Origin: Alterisphingorhabdus sp038748365
GTDB lineage: Bacteria; Pseudomonadota; Alphaproteobacteria; Sphingomonadales; Sphingomonadaceae
DNA length: 64,000 bases
Direction of reading: 5' to 3'
Assembly: GCA_038748365.1 (NCBI GenBank)
Contig: JBCDIZ010000012.1
Span: 8,254 to 72,253, forward strand
Positions within the stretch are counted from its first letter, which is position 1, and each line of letters opens with the position of its first letter. Position numbers and translations under genes: made by a program. Positions 53,068 through 60,856 of the stretch are shown piece by piece. The notes beneath the pieces were generated by a model that saw only the letters and a program-made list of their open reading frames with translations, ran no database searches and was not told where the DNA came from.

Positions 53068-53865
53068 CTAGATGGCGGGCGCGGCATCGTTTTGGCGACG
53101 AAGCAGTTTGTCAATCAGTGCACGGCCTCGCAGCGTCAATATGATCGACCCTGCGATGATGATAATGCGCATGATATTACCTAATTGCCCGCCCATGGCA
53201 TTTTCGCCAAGATCAAATAGCGACCACAGCAGGTTCAGACCGGCATGAAGAAAAAATGCAGGCCACAGGTTGAAATCCCATTTCCAATAGACCCAGCCAA
53301 ACCAGATGCCGCCAATGCCGGTTATTGCAGCAATGCCGAGACTCTCTTCCAGCCCATCGCCCTGATACATATGGAACAGACCGAAGAATATCGACGGCAA
53401 TAGTGCCGCCAACAGGAAGGGCCAACGGAAATGCCGCATCAGCACGCCGATAGCGATGCCGCGGAACATGATTTCTTCAAAAAGTGGGAACATCAAGCCG
53501 CCAAAAACAATATCGCCGACACTGATGCTATCAGCTGGGCTGGTGAGAAGCAGCAAAGCGATGACCACAGGCACAAACAGGATGGCACCAAAAACAAGTG
53601 CCGGCACTATGGGCTTGGCAAGGCCGGTAATGCCCCATTGCTGTGCCGGTGCGACACCGCCAATCAGCCAGAAACTGAGGAAGATCACTAGCAGATCCAG
53701 CGTGTTGAGCAACAATGGCCAGCCATAAGGAAAAGCCTCGAACCAGGCATTGACGCCCAGCGCACGCAGGATGTCTGCATCATAATTACAGAACAGCATC
53801 GCCAGCAGCACCGCCAAAGCAGCAAAATACCAGGGGCGGGCAGCGCGGGATTGATCTATAGGCAT
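53068..53865 (-). CDS. CPBP family intramembrane metalloprotease (CAAX protease-like)
   Basis: 265 residues from ATG 53865 (the frame can extend to a TTG at 53937). Seven to eight membrane helices. The active-site motifs are FEEIMFRGIA (EExxxR), FGLFHMYQG (FxxxH) and FLHAGLNLLW. Bacterial CPBP proteins include bacteriocin-immunity and prenyl-protein proteases; the substrate here is unknown. Convergent with the MipA copy 2. Confidence 0.9.
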   Translation of the reverse strand: MPIDQSRAARPWYFAALAVLLAMLFCNYDADILRALGVNAWFEAFPYGWPLLLNTLDLLVIFLSFWLIGGVAPAQQWGITGLAKPIVPALVFGAILFVPVVIALLLLTSPADSISVGDIVFGGLMFPLFEEIMFRGIAIGVLMRHFRWPFLLAALLPSIFFGLFHMYQGDGLEESLGIAAITGIGGIWFGWVYWKWDFNLWPAFFLHAGLNLLWSLFDLGENAMGGQLGNIMRIIIIAGSIILTLRGRALIDKLLRRQNDAAPAI

Positions 53866-53999
53866 ATGCAGCAAGCGGCTCCATAGAGGGTGTTTGATAA
53901 CAGGTGTTTGCAAAGCAAGAATTTTTGCATTGGGCAATAGGCAAAGCCAGACATTACTATTAACGGCTGTTATTAGGGTCAGGATACGAGGAGACAGCT

Positions 54000-54728
54000 A
54001 TGCCCTTAAATACATCCCTGGTTCTTGATCGGGGTGGCACATCGTTGGATCATATTGCCATTGGCGTGCCCGATACGCAGCAAGGTGTGCGACAGATTGC
54101 CGAGATGACCGGCGTTGAACCATTGATCCGCGAGCCCGAGCCCGACCAATTTTATTGGAGCGGCGCTATTCCACTGGGCCATGGCCGTTTTCTCGAAATT
54201 CTGGGTCCCAATCCCCACTACAAAAAATTTAATCCCTTCATTGAAGCAGTGCGCAAATTGGAAACACCGCACCCGATCTTCTGGTATGTCGCCACCGATG
54301 ATTTTGACGCCTTTGGCGCGGTGGCTAAAGCGGCAAAAGCTCCTCTACAACGTATTGAAAGCATACGATATGAACGTGATGGCGATCTGACTGATTATCG
54401 CCGTGCTATTATGGGTCCGGGTTTCCGAAGCACCCGCCCTTGTGTCATCCAATGGAATGCGCGATCTGACTGGCCCGCCGAAACGCCCGAACTGCAAGTA
54501 GAAGCACTTCGCCTCTTCAGCCCTGAAGCCGAAAGGCTGAGACAGCTATTTGACCATCTCGGTATTGATCAGAAAGTCGAAAATGGCCCGGAACAGATCA
54601 GCCTTACCCTTGGCACCCCCAAAGGCAGCATAACGCTGGCCGGTCCCGGCATGGTCTATAAAGGTCTGGGCGCGATGGCTGCCATGGCGAGCATGTATCT
54701 GAGCTATCTTTTGCGGCCCAAAAAATAA
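54000..54728 (+). CDS. VOC/glyoxalase-like protein, copy 1
   Basis: 242 residues. LDHIAIGVPDTQQGVRQIAEMTGVEP is the VOC entry strand and helix, with LGHGRFLEILGPNPHY metal-site candidate and FWYVATDDF. Belongs to the Glyoxalase_3-like group of one-domain-pair proteins. A C-terminal hydrophobic helix (AMAAMASMYLSYLL) could anchor it. A paralogue is at 55791. The substrate is unknown. Confidence 0.85.
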   Translation: MPLNTSLVLDRGGTSLDHIAIGVPDTQQGVRQIAEMTGVEPLIREPEPDQFYWSGAIPLGHGRFLEILGPNPHYKKFNPFIEAVRKLETPHPIFWYVATDDFDAFGAVAKAAKAPLQRIESIRYERDGDLTDYRRAIMGPGFRSTRPCVIQWNARSDWPAETPELQVEALRLFSPEAERLRQLFDHLGIDQKVENGPEQISLTLGTPKGSITLAGPGMVYKGLGAMAAMASMYLSYLLRPKK

Positions 54729-54857
54729 CCGACACCGCACAATAATTCTGACACTTTGTCCCAGCTTGAAGCGGTTAGTCTAACCCCATGGACAGCCCGA
54801 ATAAATCCTCGTAACTCCTTGTAATCGCAGATCAGCTCAGGAAGGATATGCGGAAAT

Positions 54858-55274
54858 ATGGCGGCCACTTATAATCTTACGGCCCTGTTAGCCCTTGCCT
54901 TTGGCACCTATGCACTGGCCGCCGGCCTTGGCATGTTGCGCCATCCACGTTGGGGCATGGGCATGATCGACGAGTGCGAGCGTTCCGCTGCGCTGCGCTT
55001 TCTGGTCGGTATTGTCGTCTTTATATTGGGCACAACATTGGTGCTGGTTCATCCGATGAGCAGCCACTGGCTTTCCATCCTGATTACGGTGCTCAGCTGG
55101 ATCATCCTTGCAGAGGGCGTGATCATGCTCGCCTTTCCCGGCTTAATCTGGCCGATTGCGAAGGTGATGCTGGCATCGAGCAATACCGTCTATGCACTGA
55201 TGGCGATGATAATCGGCATTTTCTTCATAATTGCCGCCTTCGCCACCGGATTACAGCTACCCGCCAATGGATAA
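54858..55274 (+). CDS. Small four-helix membrane protein, copy 1
   Basis: 138 residues, about four hydrophobic helices (for example LLALAFGTYALAAGLGML and LRFLVGIVVFILGTTLVLV). No catalytic motif. Related in length and helix pattern to the next gene, which overlaps it by 8 bases (ATGGATAA). Unknown inner membrane protein. No family recognised. Confidence 0.7.
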   Translation: MAATYNLTALLALAFGTYALAAGLGMLRHPRWGMGMIDECERSAALRFLVGIVVFILGTTLVLVHPMSSHWLSILITVLSWIILAEGVIMLAFPGLIWPIAKVMLASSNTVYALMAMIIGIFFIIAAFATGLQLPANG

Positions 55275-55668
55275 TGCCAGTCTGATCGGCTGGGTCTCGC
55301 TATTCTATGGCCTGTATTGTTTTGCCGCAGGCATAGGCGAATTGCGCCTGCCGGGGCTGTGGCTCCGCATATTGAACAACATTAATGCATCCCCTGCCCT
55401 GCCCTTTCTCACCGGTGTGATCTGCATCTTGATGGGGCTGTTCACCCTGTTTGTTATCGGCGGTGAGACCGACCCGATCCCCAACAAATTCTTCATCATC
55501 ATGGCATCATGGATCGTGGTCGAGGGGTTGCTTTTCATCTGCCTGCCCGACAATTTCGGCCGCTTTGCCGGTTGGTTGATGCGTATGTCGAGCCGTTTCT
55601 GGGCGCTGTTCGCTATGGCGGCAGGCGCTCTGCTGATCGGTTTTGGCCTAATGCGCTTGCTGCTATAA
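55267..55668 (+). CDS. Small four-helix membrane protein, copy 2
   Basis: 133 residues from ATG 55267, which overlaps the preceding gene's stop. Same length and helix pattern as its neighbour (LFYGLYCFAAGIGEL, LPFLTGVICILMGLFTLFV), indicating a tandem duplication with divergence. Likely heteromeric partner of copy 1. Unknown function. Confidence 0.7.
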   Translation: MDNASLIGWVSLFYGLYCFAAGIGELRLPGLWLRILNNINASPALPFLTGVICILMGLFTLFVIGGETDPIPNKFFIIMASWIVVEGLLFICLPDNFGRFAGWLMRMSSRFWALFAMAAGALLIGFGLMRLLL

Positions 55669-55790
55669 TTGCCATGCTAATTTCTATGGTCGGGAGCCAT
55701 AGAAACTATGAAGCCGCCCTAGTAATGGCCTTGTCTTCATGATAATGCTTATCAATAGCGTTCATCATGGGGCTGTGAGGAGTTTGCATT

Positions 55791-56498
55791 ATGACACAAA
55801 ATCCGAATCTCGTTCTTGATCGCGGCGGCGGCTCGCTTGACCATATTGCTTTGGGTGTGCCGGACACTGTCAAAGGGGCGCAGCAGATTGCCGAGATGAC
55901 CGGCGTGGAGCCTTTTCTCGGACCACAACCCGGGCCGGAACAATTTTACTGGAGCGCAGCGCTTCGGCTTGGTTCCGGGCGGTTTCTCGAGATATTGGGA
56001 CCGAACCCTGACTGGACCGGCTTTCACCCGATGGTTGACACGATCAAGCGATTTACCCAGCCGCAACTGCTGTTCTGGTATGTCGCCACCGATGATATCA
56101 AGGCTTTTGGTGAGGCTTCAGCCGCGCTCAATGCACCGCTGGAGATGCAGCAAACTTTCGAGCATAAACGCGAGGATATCACCGTCAGCTATACCAATGC
56201 GGTGATCGGCCCCGGCTTTCGCAGCACGAGGCCCTGCGTCATCGAATGGCATTCGCGCTCTGAATGGATGGAAGGCGAAGCGCAATTGGGTATGAAAAAT
56301 CTGCAACTTTCCAGCCCTATTGCCGAGACGCTCAACGCCTTGTTCGCCAGCCTTGGCATAGCGCAGATCGTTAGCGAAGGCCCGGAAATGATGACTTTGG
56401 CGCTCGACACACCCAAAGGCGAACTGGTGTTCTCCGCACCCGGTATCGTGGTCGAGGATATTGCCGCGGCTCAGGCTGCGGCAGAGGTAATAGGCTGA
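55791..56498 (+). CDS. VOC/glyoxalase-like protein, copy 2
   Basis: 235 residues. LVLDRGGGSLDHIALGVPDT is nearly the same as copy 1 (LVLDRGGTSLDHIAIGVPDT); GSGRFLEILGPNPDW, LFWYVATDDIKAF and GPGFRSTRPCVIEW also match. It lacks the C-terminal hydrophobic tail of copy 1. The two flank the membrane protein pair. The substrate is unknown. Confidence 0.85.
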   Translation: MTQNPNLVLDRGGGSLDHIALGVPDTVKGAQQIAEMTGVEPFLGPQPGPEQFYWSAALRLGSGRFLEILGPNPDWTGFHPMVDTIKRFTQPQLLFWYVATDDIKAFGEASAALNAPLEMQQTFEHKREDITVSYTNAVIGPGFRSTRPCVIEWHSRSEWMEGEAQLGMKNLQLSSPIAETLNALFASLGIAQIVSEGPEMMTLALDTPKGELVFSAPGIVVEDIAAAQAAAEVIG

Positions 56499-56559
56499 AA
56501 CATCAAAGTGTCCCGTAGAACCCCATTGCCCGGCGTTATATTTTCGCGTAAACGATAAG

Positions 56560-56660
56560 CTGTCCCCGGGGGGCCTGTGTGAAATCATGGGCTGAGAGCG
56601 GAGTATCCCGCGACCCGTTGAACCTGATCCGGCTAACACCGGCGGAGGGAGGGAGCGGTT
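56560..56660 (+). promoter_or_regulatory. TPP riboswitch upstream of thiC
   Basis: The conserved thi-box elements are present in order: GGGCTGAGAG, ACCCGTTGAACCTGATC, the CCGGCTAACACCGGC stem-loop and CGGAGGGAGGG. This is the aptamer that binds thiamine diphosphate and lowers expression of thiamine genes. Spacing to thiC (about 60 bases) leaves room for an expression platform. Confidence 0.95.
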
Positions 56661-56693
56661 TAAGCCTGAATACCCTTGGCCCGAGAACCGTCC

Positions 56694-56717
56694 TTGCTCC
56701 GCAAACTGATGGAGCAA
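56694..56717 (+). promoter_or_regulatory. Ribosome-site hairpin, likely riboswitch expression platform
   Basis: TTGCTCC pairs with GGAGCAA around a 10-base loop; the GGAG of the right arm is the thiC ribosome binding site, 6 to 12 bases before the ATG. Sequestration of this site would give translational control by TPP. Confidence 0.7.
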
Positions 56718-56722
56718 GACAT

Positions 56723-58609
56723 ATGGCAGATATCCCCGCATGCACCGAAGTCAACGTCACCACCGGACCCATTCGTGGCAGCCGCAAAATCCATGTCGCC
56801 TCGCGCGGCGAACATTGCGTCCCCGTGGCGATGCGCGAGATTGATCTAGACCCGTCAAGCGGTGAGCCGCCGGTGCGCGTTTATGATACCTCCGGGCCCT
56901 ATACTGATCCCGATGCGCATATTGATATCATGGCAGGCCTGCCTGCTCTTCGCCGCGACTGGATCATGGACCGCGATGATGTCGAGGAATATGATGCCCG
57001 CGAGGTAAAGCCTGAAGACAATGGCCAGCTCGGCCCAGATCGCTCGGGCGGCGTCCGCCCCTTCCCCAATGTGGTGCAGCGGCCTTTGCGCGCCAAACCG
57101 GGGATGAATGTGACGCAAATGCACTATGCCCGCAAAGGCATTATCACGCCGGAAATGGAATATGTCGCCGAGCGCGAGAATCTCGGCCGCGAGCAAGTTC
57201 GCGACCATATCCACGACGGCGAGGATTGGGGCGCAAGCATCCCCGATTATGTCACGCCGGAATTTGTCCGCGATGAGATTGCCCGCGGCCGCGCCATCAT
57301 CCCCAACAATATCAACCACCCGGAATCCGAGCCGATGGCGATTGGCCGGAATTTCCTGGTCAAGATCAACGCCAATATCGGCAACAGCGCGGTCGCCAGC
57401 GATGTCGCTTCCGAAGTCGACAAGCTGGTCTGGGCCATACGCTGGGGCGGCGACACGGTGATGGACCTCTCCACCGGGCGTAACATCCATGACACCCGCG
57501 AATGGATCATCCGCAACTCGCCCGTGCCCATCGGCACCGTCCCCATCTATCAGGCGCTGGAAAAGGTCGGCGGCGTGGCCGAAGACCTGACCTGGGAAAT
57601 TTTCCGCGATACACTCATCGAACAGGCCGAACAGGGCGTCGACTATTTCACCATCCATGCCGGCGTTCGGCTTCCTTACGTTCCGCTGGCGGCGAAGCGC
57701 GTCACCGGCATTGTCAGCCGCGGCGGATCGATCATGGCGAAATGGTGCCTGGCGCATCACAAGGAAAGCTTCCTCTACGAGCATTTTGACGAGATCAGCG
57801 AAATCTGCGCCGCTTATGACATCGCCTATTCGCTCGGCGACGGCCTGCGCCCCGGCAGCATCGCCGATGCCAATGACGAGGCGCAATTTGCCGAGCTCTA
57901 CACACTGGGCGAACTGACCAAGCGCGCCTGGGCACAGGATGTGCAGGTGATGATCGAGGGCCCCGGCCATGTGCCGATGCACAAGATCAAGGAGAATATG
58001 GAAAAGCAGCTCGAAGCCTGTGGCGAGGCGCCTTTCTATACGCTCGGCCCGCTAACCACCGATATTGCGCCGGGCTATGACCATATCACCTCGGCGATCG
58101 GCGCGGCGCAGATCGGCTGGTACGGCACCGCCATGCTCTGCTATGTCACGCCGAAGGAACATCTCGGCCTGCCCGACCGCGACGATGTCAAAGTCGGCGT
58201 CGTCACCTATAAACTCGCCGCCCACGCCGCCGACCTCGCCAAGGGCCACCCGGCCGCGAAAGTCCGCGACGATGCGCTGTCAAAGGCCCGCTTCGAATTC
58301 CGCTGGCGCGACCAGTTCAACCTGTCGCTAGATCCGGATACGGCGGAAGAGTATCACGACCAGACGCTCCCCGCAGAAGGCGCAAAAACGGCGCATTTCT
58401 GCAGCATGTGCGGCCCGAAATTCTGCTCGATGAAGATCAGCCAGGAAGTGCGCGAATTCGCCGCGAATAATCCCAATGCCGAACTGGGCAGCATCCCGAC
58501 AAGTGCGGAAGAGGCGGCCCGGGGCATGGAGGAGATGAGCAAAGTCTATAAAGACAAAGGGCAGGAGCTGTACCTTCCGGCAGACGCCGTAGATAACGAA
58601 ACACCATAA
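56723..58609 (+). CDS. thiC: Phosphomethylpyrimidine synthase ThiC
   Basis: 628 residues from ATG 56723. The C-terminal radical-SAM cluster motif CSMCGPKFC is near residue 559; the catalytic barrel shows GIITPEMEYVAERENLG, SLGDGLRPGSIADANDEAQF and EGPGHVPMHKIKENME. It converts aminoimidazole ribotide to HMP phosphate with S-adenosylmethionine. Under a TPP riboswitch. With thiL at 13 kb, it indicates de novo thiamine synthesis. The longer upstream frame reads through the riboswitch and is not coding. Confidence 0.98.
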   Translation: MADIPACTEVNVTTGPIRGSRKIHVASRGEHCVPVAMREIDLDPSSGEPPVRVYDTSGPYTDPDAHIDIMAGLPALRRDWIMDRDDVEEYDAREVKPEDNGQLGPDRSGGVRPFPNVVQRPLRAKPGMNVTQMHYARKGIITPEMEYVAERENLGREQVRDHIHDGEDWGASIPDYVTPEFVRDEIARGRAIIPNNINHPESEPMAIGRNFLVKINANIGNSAVASDVASEVDKLVWAIRWGGDTVMDLSTGRNIHDTREWIIRNSPVPIGTVPIYQALEKVGGVAEDLTWEIFRDTLIEQAEQGVDYFTIHAGVRLPYVPLAAKRVTGIVSRGGSIMAKWCLAHHKESFLYEHFDEISEICAAYDIAYSLGDGLRPGSIADANDEAQFAELYTLGELTKRAWAQDVQVMIEGPGHVPMHKIKENMEKQLEACGEAPFYTLGPLTTDIAPGYDHITSAIGAAQIGWYGTAMLCYVTPKEHLGLPDRDDVKVGVVTYKLAAHAADLAKGHPAAKVRDDALSKARFEFRWRDQFNLSLDPDTAEEYHDQTLPAEGAKTAHFCSMCGPKFCSMKISQEVREFAANNPNAELGSIPTSAEEAARGMEEMSKVYKDKGQELYLPADAVDNETP

Positions 58610-58617
58610 ACCACATC

Positions 58618-58717
58618 TCGTCATGCCGAACTTGGTTCGGCATCTCTTACAGTTATCTCAATCACAGGAGATCCTGGAACGCCAGTCACCGAAGGTGAAA
58701 CAAGTTCAGGATGACGA
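58618..58717. repeat. Inverted repeat after thiC
   Basis: Ends TCGTCATGCCGAACTTG and CAAGTTCAGGATGACGA are near reverse complements over 17 bases, around 66 bases of spacer that contains further short hairpins. Fourth palindrome type of the window; it lies between thiC and the DUF4160 gene. Confidence 0.75.
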
Positions 58718-58740
58718 GTAAAAGGGCTTAGGAGGCTGTC

Positions 58741-58974
58741 TTGCCAACAGTGCTGCGGATCAAAGGCTATCGCTTCTATTTCTATAGCCATGAGCCGAAT
58801 GAACCGCCGCATATTCATGTGGATGAGGGGACCAACTCTCTAAAGGCGTGGCTGGAGCCGGTTTCGCTGGCGCGCAATATCGGCTTTCGCCCGCATGAGA
58901 TTAATGGCATATTGAAGCTGGTCGAGGAACACAGCACCACCCTGTTGGAGGCATGGCATGAACATTTTGGCTAA
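58741..58974 (+). CDS. DUF4160 family protein, putative toxin-antitoxin component
   Basis: 77 residues from TTG 58741; AGGAGG lies 5 bases before it, which decides this start. LRIKGYRFYFYSHEPNEPPHIHVDEG is the DUF4160 hallmark, with a His pair that may bind metal or nucleic acid. It overlaps the next gene, DUF2442, by 17 bases. DUF4160-DUF2442 pairs are recurrent and are suspected to be type II toxin-antitoxin systems; which member is toxic is not known. Confidence 0.88.
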   Translation: MPTVLRIKGYRFYFYSHEPNEPPHIHVDEGTNSLKAWLEPVSLARNIGFRPHEINGILKLVEEHSTTLLEAWHEHFG

Positions 58975-59218
58975 AGTCAGCGATGAACGCGTCGCCAATG
59001 TCCAATGCACCGATGACAGCCTGATCGTCGATCTGATGGACGGGCGGACCATATCGGTCCCGCTGGCATGGTATCCCCGCCTGCACAGCGCCACGCCCGA
59101 GCAACGCGATAACTGGGAGGTAGCAGGCGGCGGCTACGGCATCCACTGGCCGGATATTGACGAGGATTTAAGTACCGAGGGCTTGTTAAGAGGAGCACCT
59201 GCGCCGAGGGTTGGATAA
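58958..59218 (+). CDS. DUF2442 family protein, partner of DUF4160
   Basis: 86 residues. LIVDLMDGRTISVPLAWYPRLHSATPEQRDNW and GYGIHWPDIDEDLSTEGLL are the DUF2442 marks. It starts 17 bases inside the DUF4160 gene, so the two are translationally coupled. Function unknown; an antitoxin or DNA-binding role is inferred from the pairing. Confidence 0.88.
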   Translation: MNILAKVSDERVANVQCTDDSLIVDLMDGRTISVPLAWYPRLHSATPEQRDNWEVAGGGYGIHWPDIDEDLSTEGLLRGAPAPRVG

Positions 59219-59368
59219 AAATCTCCATCTTCTGGAGTTCACGGCGAGGAATGCATCTTGTCCGGGCTGGCGAAGAATTCACCGAGCGAGACCTTTATCA
59301 CCACCTACCAGCCTGCATTACGCGCCGACACTATCTTTGGAGCCAATGCGCGCGAACTAGAGGCCTAA
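59219..59368 (+). pseudogene. Possible 3' remnant of an amidohydrolase-like gene
   Basis: A frame ending at TAA 59366-59368 reads as a plausible enzyme C-terminus, with LAKNSPSETFITTYQPALRA then DTIFGANARELEA, the kind of ending seen in amidohydrolase TIM-barrel proteins. No start codon or preceding domain remains; the upstream portion is occupied by the DUF2442 gene. Suggests that an older gene was cut by an insertion. Weak evidence. Confidence 0.35.
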
Positions 59369-59645
59369 CAACCCGCAGCCGTAGGGAATAAGCTTCGATC
59401 AGTAATTCCCACTCGAAATTACTCTTTATATAATAATAAGTTAGCAATTTAAGGGCAATCAAACCTCAACAGATGTCCGCTATAAATAATAATATTAACA
59501 ATGAGTTTACTTACACATCGAAAATAATTTCGCATTTTTCATATGAAATTCTTTATTATTTCTTGACTTAATAATATAAATTACCCTAAATTCATTATGG
59601 TTCGACAAAAGCTATAAATAGACTTGTATTGCAATAGGAGATAAC
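59369..59645. other. AT-rich non-coding tract before the secreted peptide gene
   Basis: Markedly richer in A+T than the rest of the window, especially 59400-59645, with runs such as TAATAATAAG and AATAATATAAATTA. TTGACT followed by TAAATT about 18 bases on (from about 59569) is a promoter candidate for the peptide gene. No gene seen. Confidence 0.55.
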
Positions 59646-59864
59646 ATGAAAAAAGTTCTTTATGCCGCATCATCATTTGCCCTAGCTCTTTCCTCAACTG
59701 GGATTTCGGCTTCTACAGGCGGGTCTCCAACCGCAACACCGACGAGTGGTGACTCCGCTCCCCAAAGTATAGACGATTGGTATTGCGACGAGTTCGGCAG
59801 GTGCTGTCCTATTTGGCTGATCAACGCCAACGGGCAGTGCATGGATTCCCCTATCGGTGACTGA
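59646..59864 (+). CDS. Small secreted cysteine-containing peptide
   Basis: 72 residues. An N-terminal signal peptide (MKKVLYAASSFALALSSTG) precedes a Ser/Thr/Pro-rich linker and a C-terminal Cys cluster with four Cys in about 20 residues (WYCDEFGRCCPIWLINANGQC). GGAG lies 8 to 9 bases before the ATG. Cys spacing suggests disulfides. No family recognised. Alone in an AT-rich patch; convergent or isolated. Could be a bacteriocin-like or envelope-stress peptide; the sequence does not decide. Confidence 0.65.
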   Translation: MKKVLYAASSFALALSSTGISASTGGSPTATPTSGDSAPQSIDDWYCDEFGRCCPIWLINANGQCMDSPIGD

Positions 59865-59876
59865 CGCCTAATTAAG

Positions 59877-59905
59877 GGTTGAGGTCGCTAAATGCGACCT
59901 CAACC
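59877..59905. terminator. Perfect 12-base hairpin after the peptide gene
   Basis: GGTTGAGGTCGC and GCGACCTCAACC with a 5-base loop, 12 bases after the stop codon. No T-run follows on the plus strand; on the minus side the flanking sequence is AT-rich (TTAATTAG). A transcription end for either strand is likely. Confidence 0.65.
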
Positions 59906-60209
59906 ACCTTCCACTCAGCCCAGTATTTTAGAGTTCGATTACGACCGCTTTGAAGTACTCGCCCGCCCCTTGCACCACTAAATCCGATGCCGCTGACACG
60001 GCCCAAGCGAGAACGGGGCAGACTTGCCCCCAATATAGCGATATAGCCATTACCGTAATTCAGGGAAAATCACTCGAACTAACGGCGAGACGGGGTATTG
60101 CCGGACGGTTTCACATACGTGACGCAGGATTGTGAGCAGCTATGCTTTGAAACGAAGAGAGGCGGCACCCACCCTTTCCTACACCCCCAAAAACGGCATA
60201 AAGTGGCGG
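59906..60209. other. Intergenic stretch
   Basis: About 300 bases. Contains a 40-codon frame on the minus strand (59928-60050) without a ribosome site; nothing else of note. I do not call a gene. Confidence 0.4.
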
Positions 60210-60510
60210 ATGACAGACACATCATCCCCCACCCCCTCGCTCGATCCACTCGCCTTTGATCCGTTCCGTGATGACACGGCGGAGGCCTATGTGCCGCCTT
60301 TGCCGCCGCTCGATCAGCCGCCGCCTACACGCAAGCAGTTATGGGCTTCCAAACAACGGGCGCCTCGAAAGATGGTCGCTTTTCTCTCTATGCTCTCCGG
60401 CCATCCATTCGGTGAGCAACGCGGCCCGGTCATCAGTAAAGATATCCCGACAATCTGCCCAGTATCGTTTGTGTGCAAGGTTGAAGATCAGCTGTCAGAC
60501 CATACCAGGT
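60210..60510 (+). pseudogene. Decayed helix-turn-helix protein gene
   Basis: The first 50 codons in one frame (MTDTSSPTPSLDPLAFDPFR, then a Pro-rich stretch to KQLWASKQ) read as a normal N-terminus. The protein then continues in another frame as ERWSLFSLCSPAIHSVSNAA and, after an extra codon, SRQSA.YRLCARLK, the helix-turn-helix pattern of a sphingomonad family, before returning to the first frame near EDQLSDH. At least two frameshifts plus a 3' truncation by the DUF2061 gene are implied. Moderate confidence. Confidence 0.5.
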
Positions 60511-60791
60511 TCATCCGTCTCGTCGACGCGTGGCCCGAACTCGCTCTCGGGTGCCGCGCGGTGGACGAGGAAGTCCCACCAGCTAAAGTCTTTGCGCCAG
60601 GCACGTTCATGGAAGAAGAATACAACTGCATTGGCCAACGGCTCAACCAACGCGATCCCACTGGCGAGCGCGATTTCTCCGGTAAAGGCGTAGGCAACGG
60701 TAAAGCCGACGATGAAGTGCAGCGTCAGAAAGCTGAAAGTCTTCGCCAGATCGCGTTTATAGGGTTTGTGAGGTTTGCTAGCTGTAGTCAT
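60495..60791 (-). CDS. DUF2061 family membrane protein
   Basis: 98 residues from ATG 60791 (60797 also possible). KRDLAKTFSFLTLHFIVGFTVAYAFTG and EPLANAVVFFFHERAW are the DUF2061 helices and loop. Two to three membrane helices. Function unknown. Runs opposite to and over the tail of the decayed helix-turn-helix gene. Confidence 0.85.
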   Translation of the reverse strand: MTTASKPHKPYKRDLAKTFSFLTLHFIVGFTVAYAFTGEIALASGIALVEPLANAVVFFFHERAWRKDFSWWDFLVHRAAPESEFGPRVDETDEPGMV

Positions 60792-60856
60792 GTACATTAT
60801 TAGACCATAAACGCGAGTGCGTTGCAATTGCATAAAGGGGATATTTGAAGCAGAAA

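Noticed and set aside
59928..60050. 40-codon frame on the minus strand
   Set aside because: Plausible composition but no ribosome site and no match; too weak to call.
60132..60803. 223-codon frame as one intact gene
   Set aside because: Its second half is antisense to the better-supported DUF2061 gene, and family-like residues change frame; treated as a pseudogene at the left part only.
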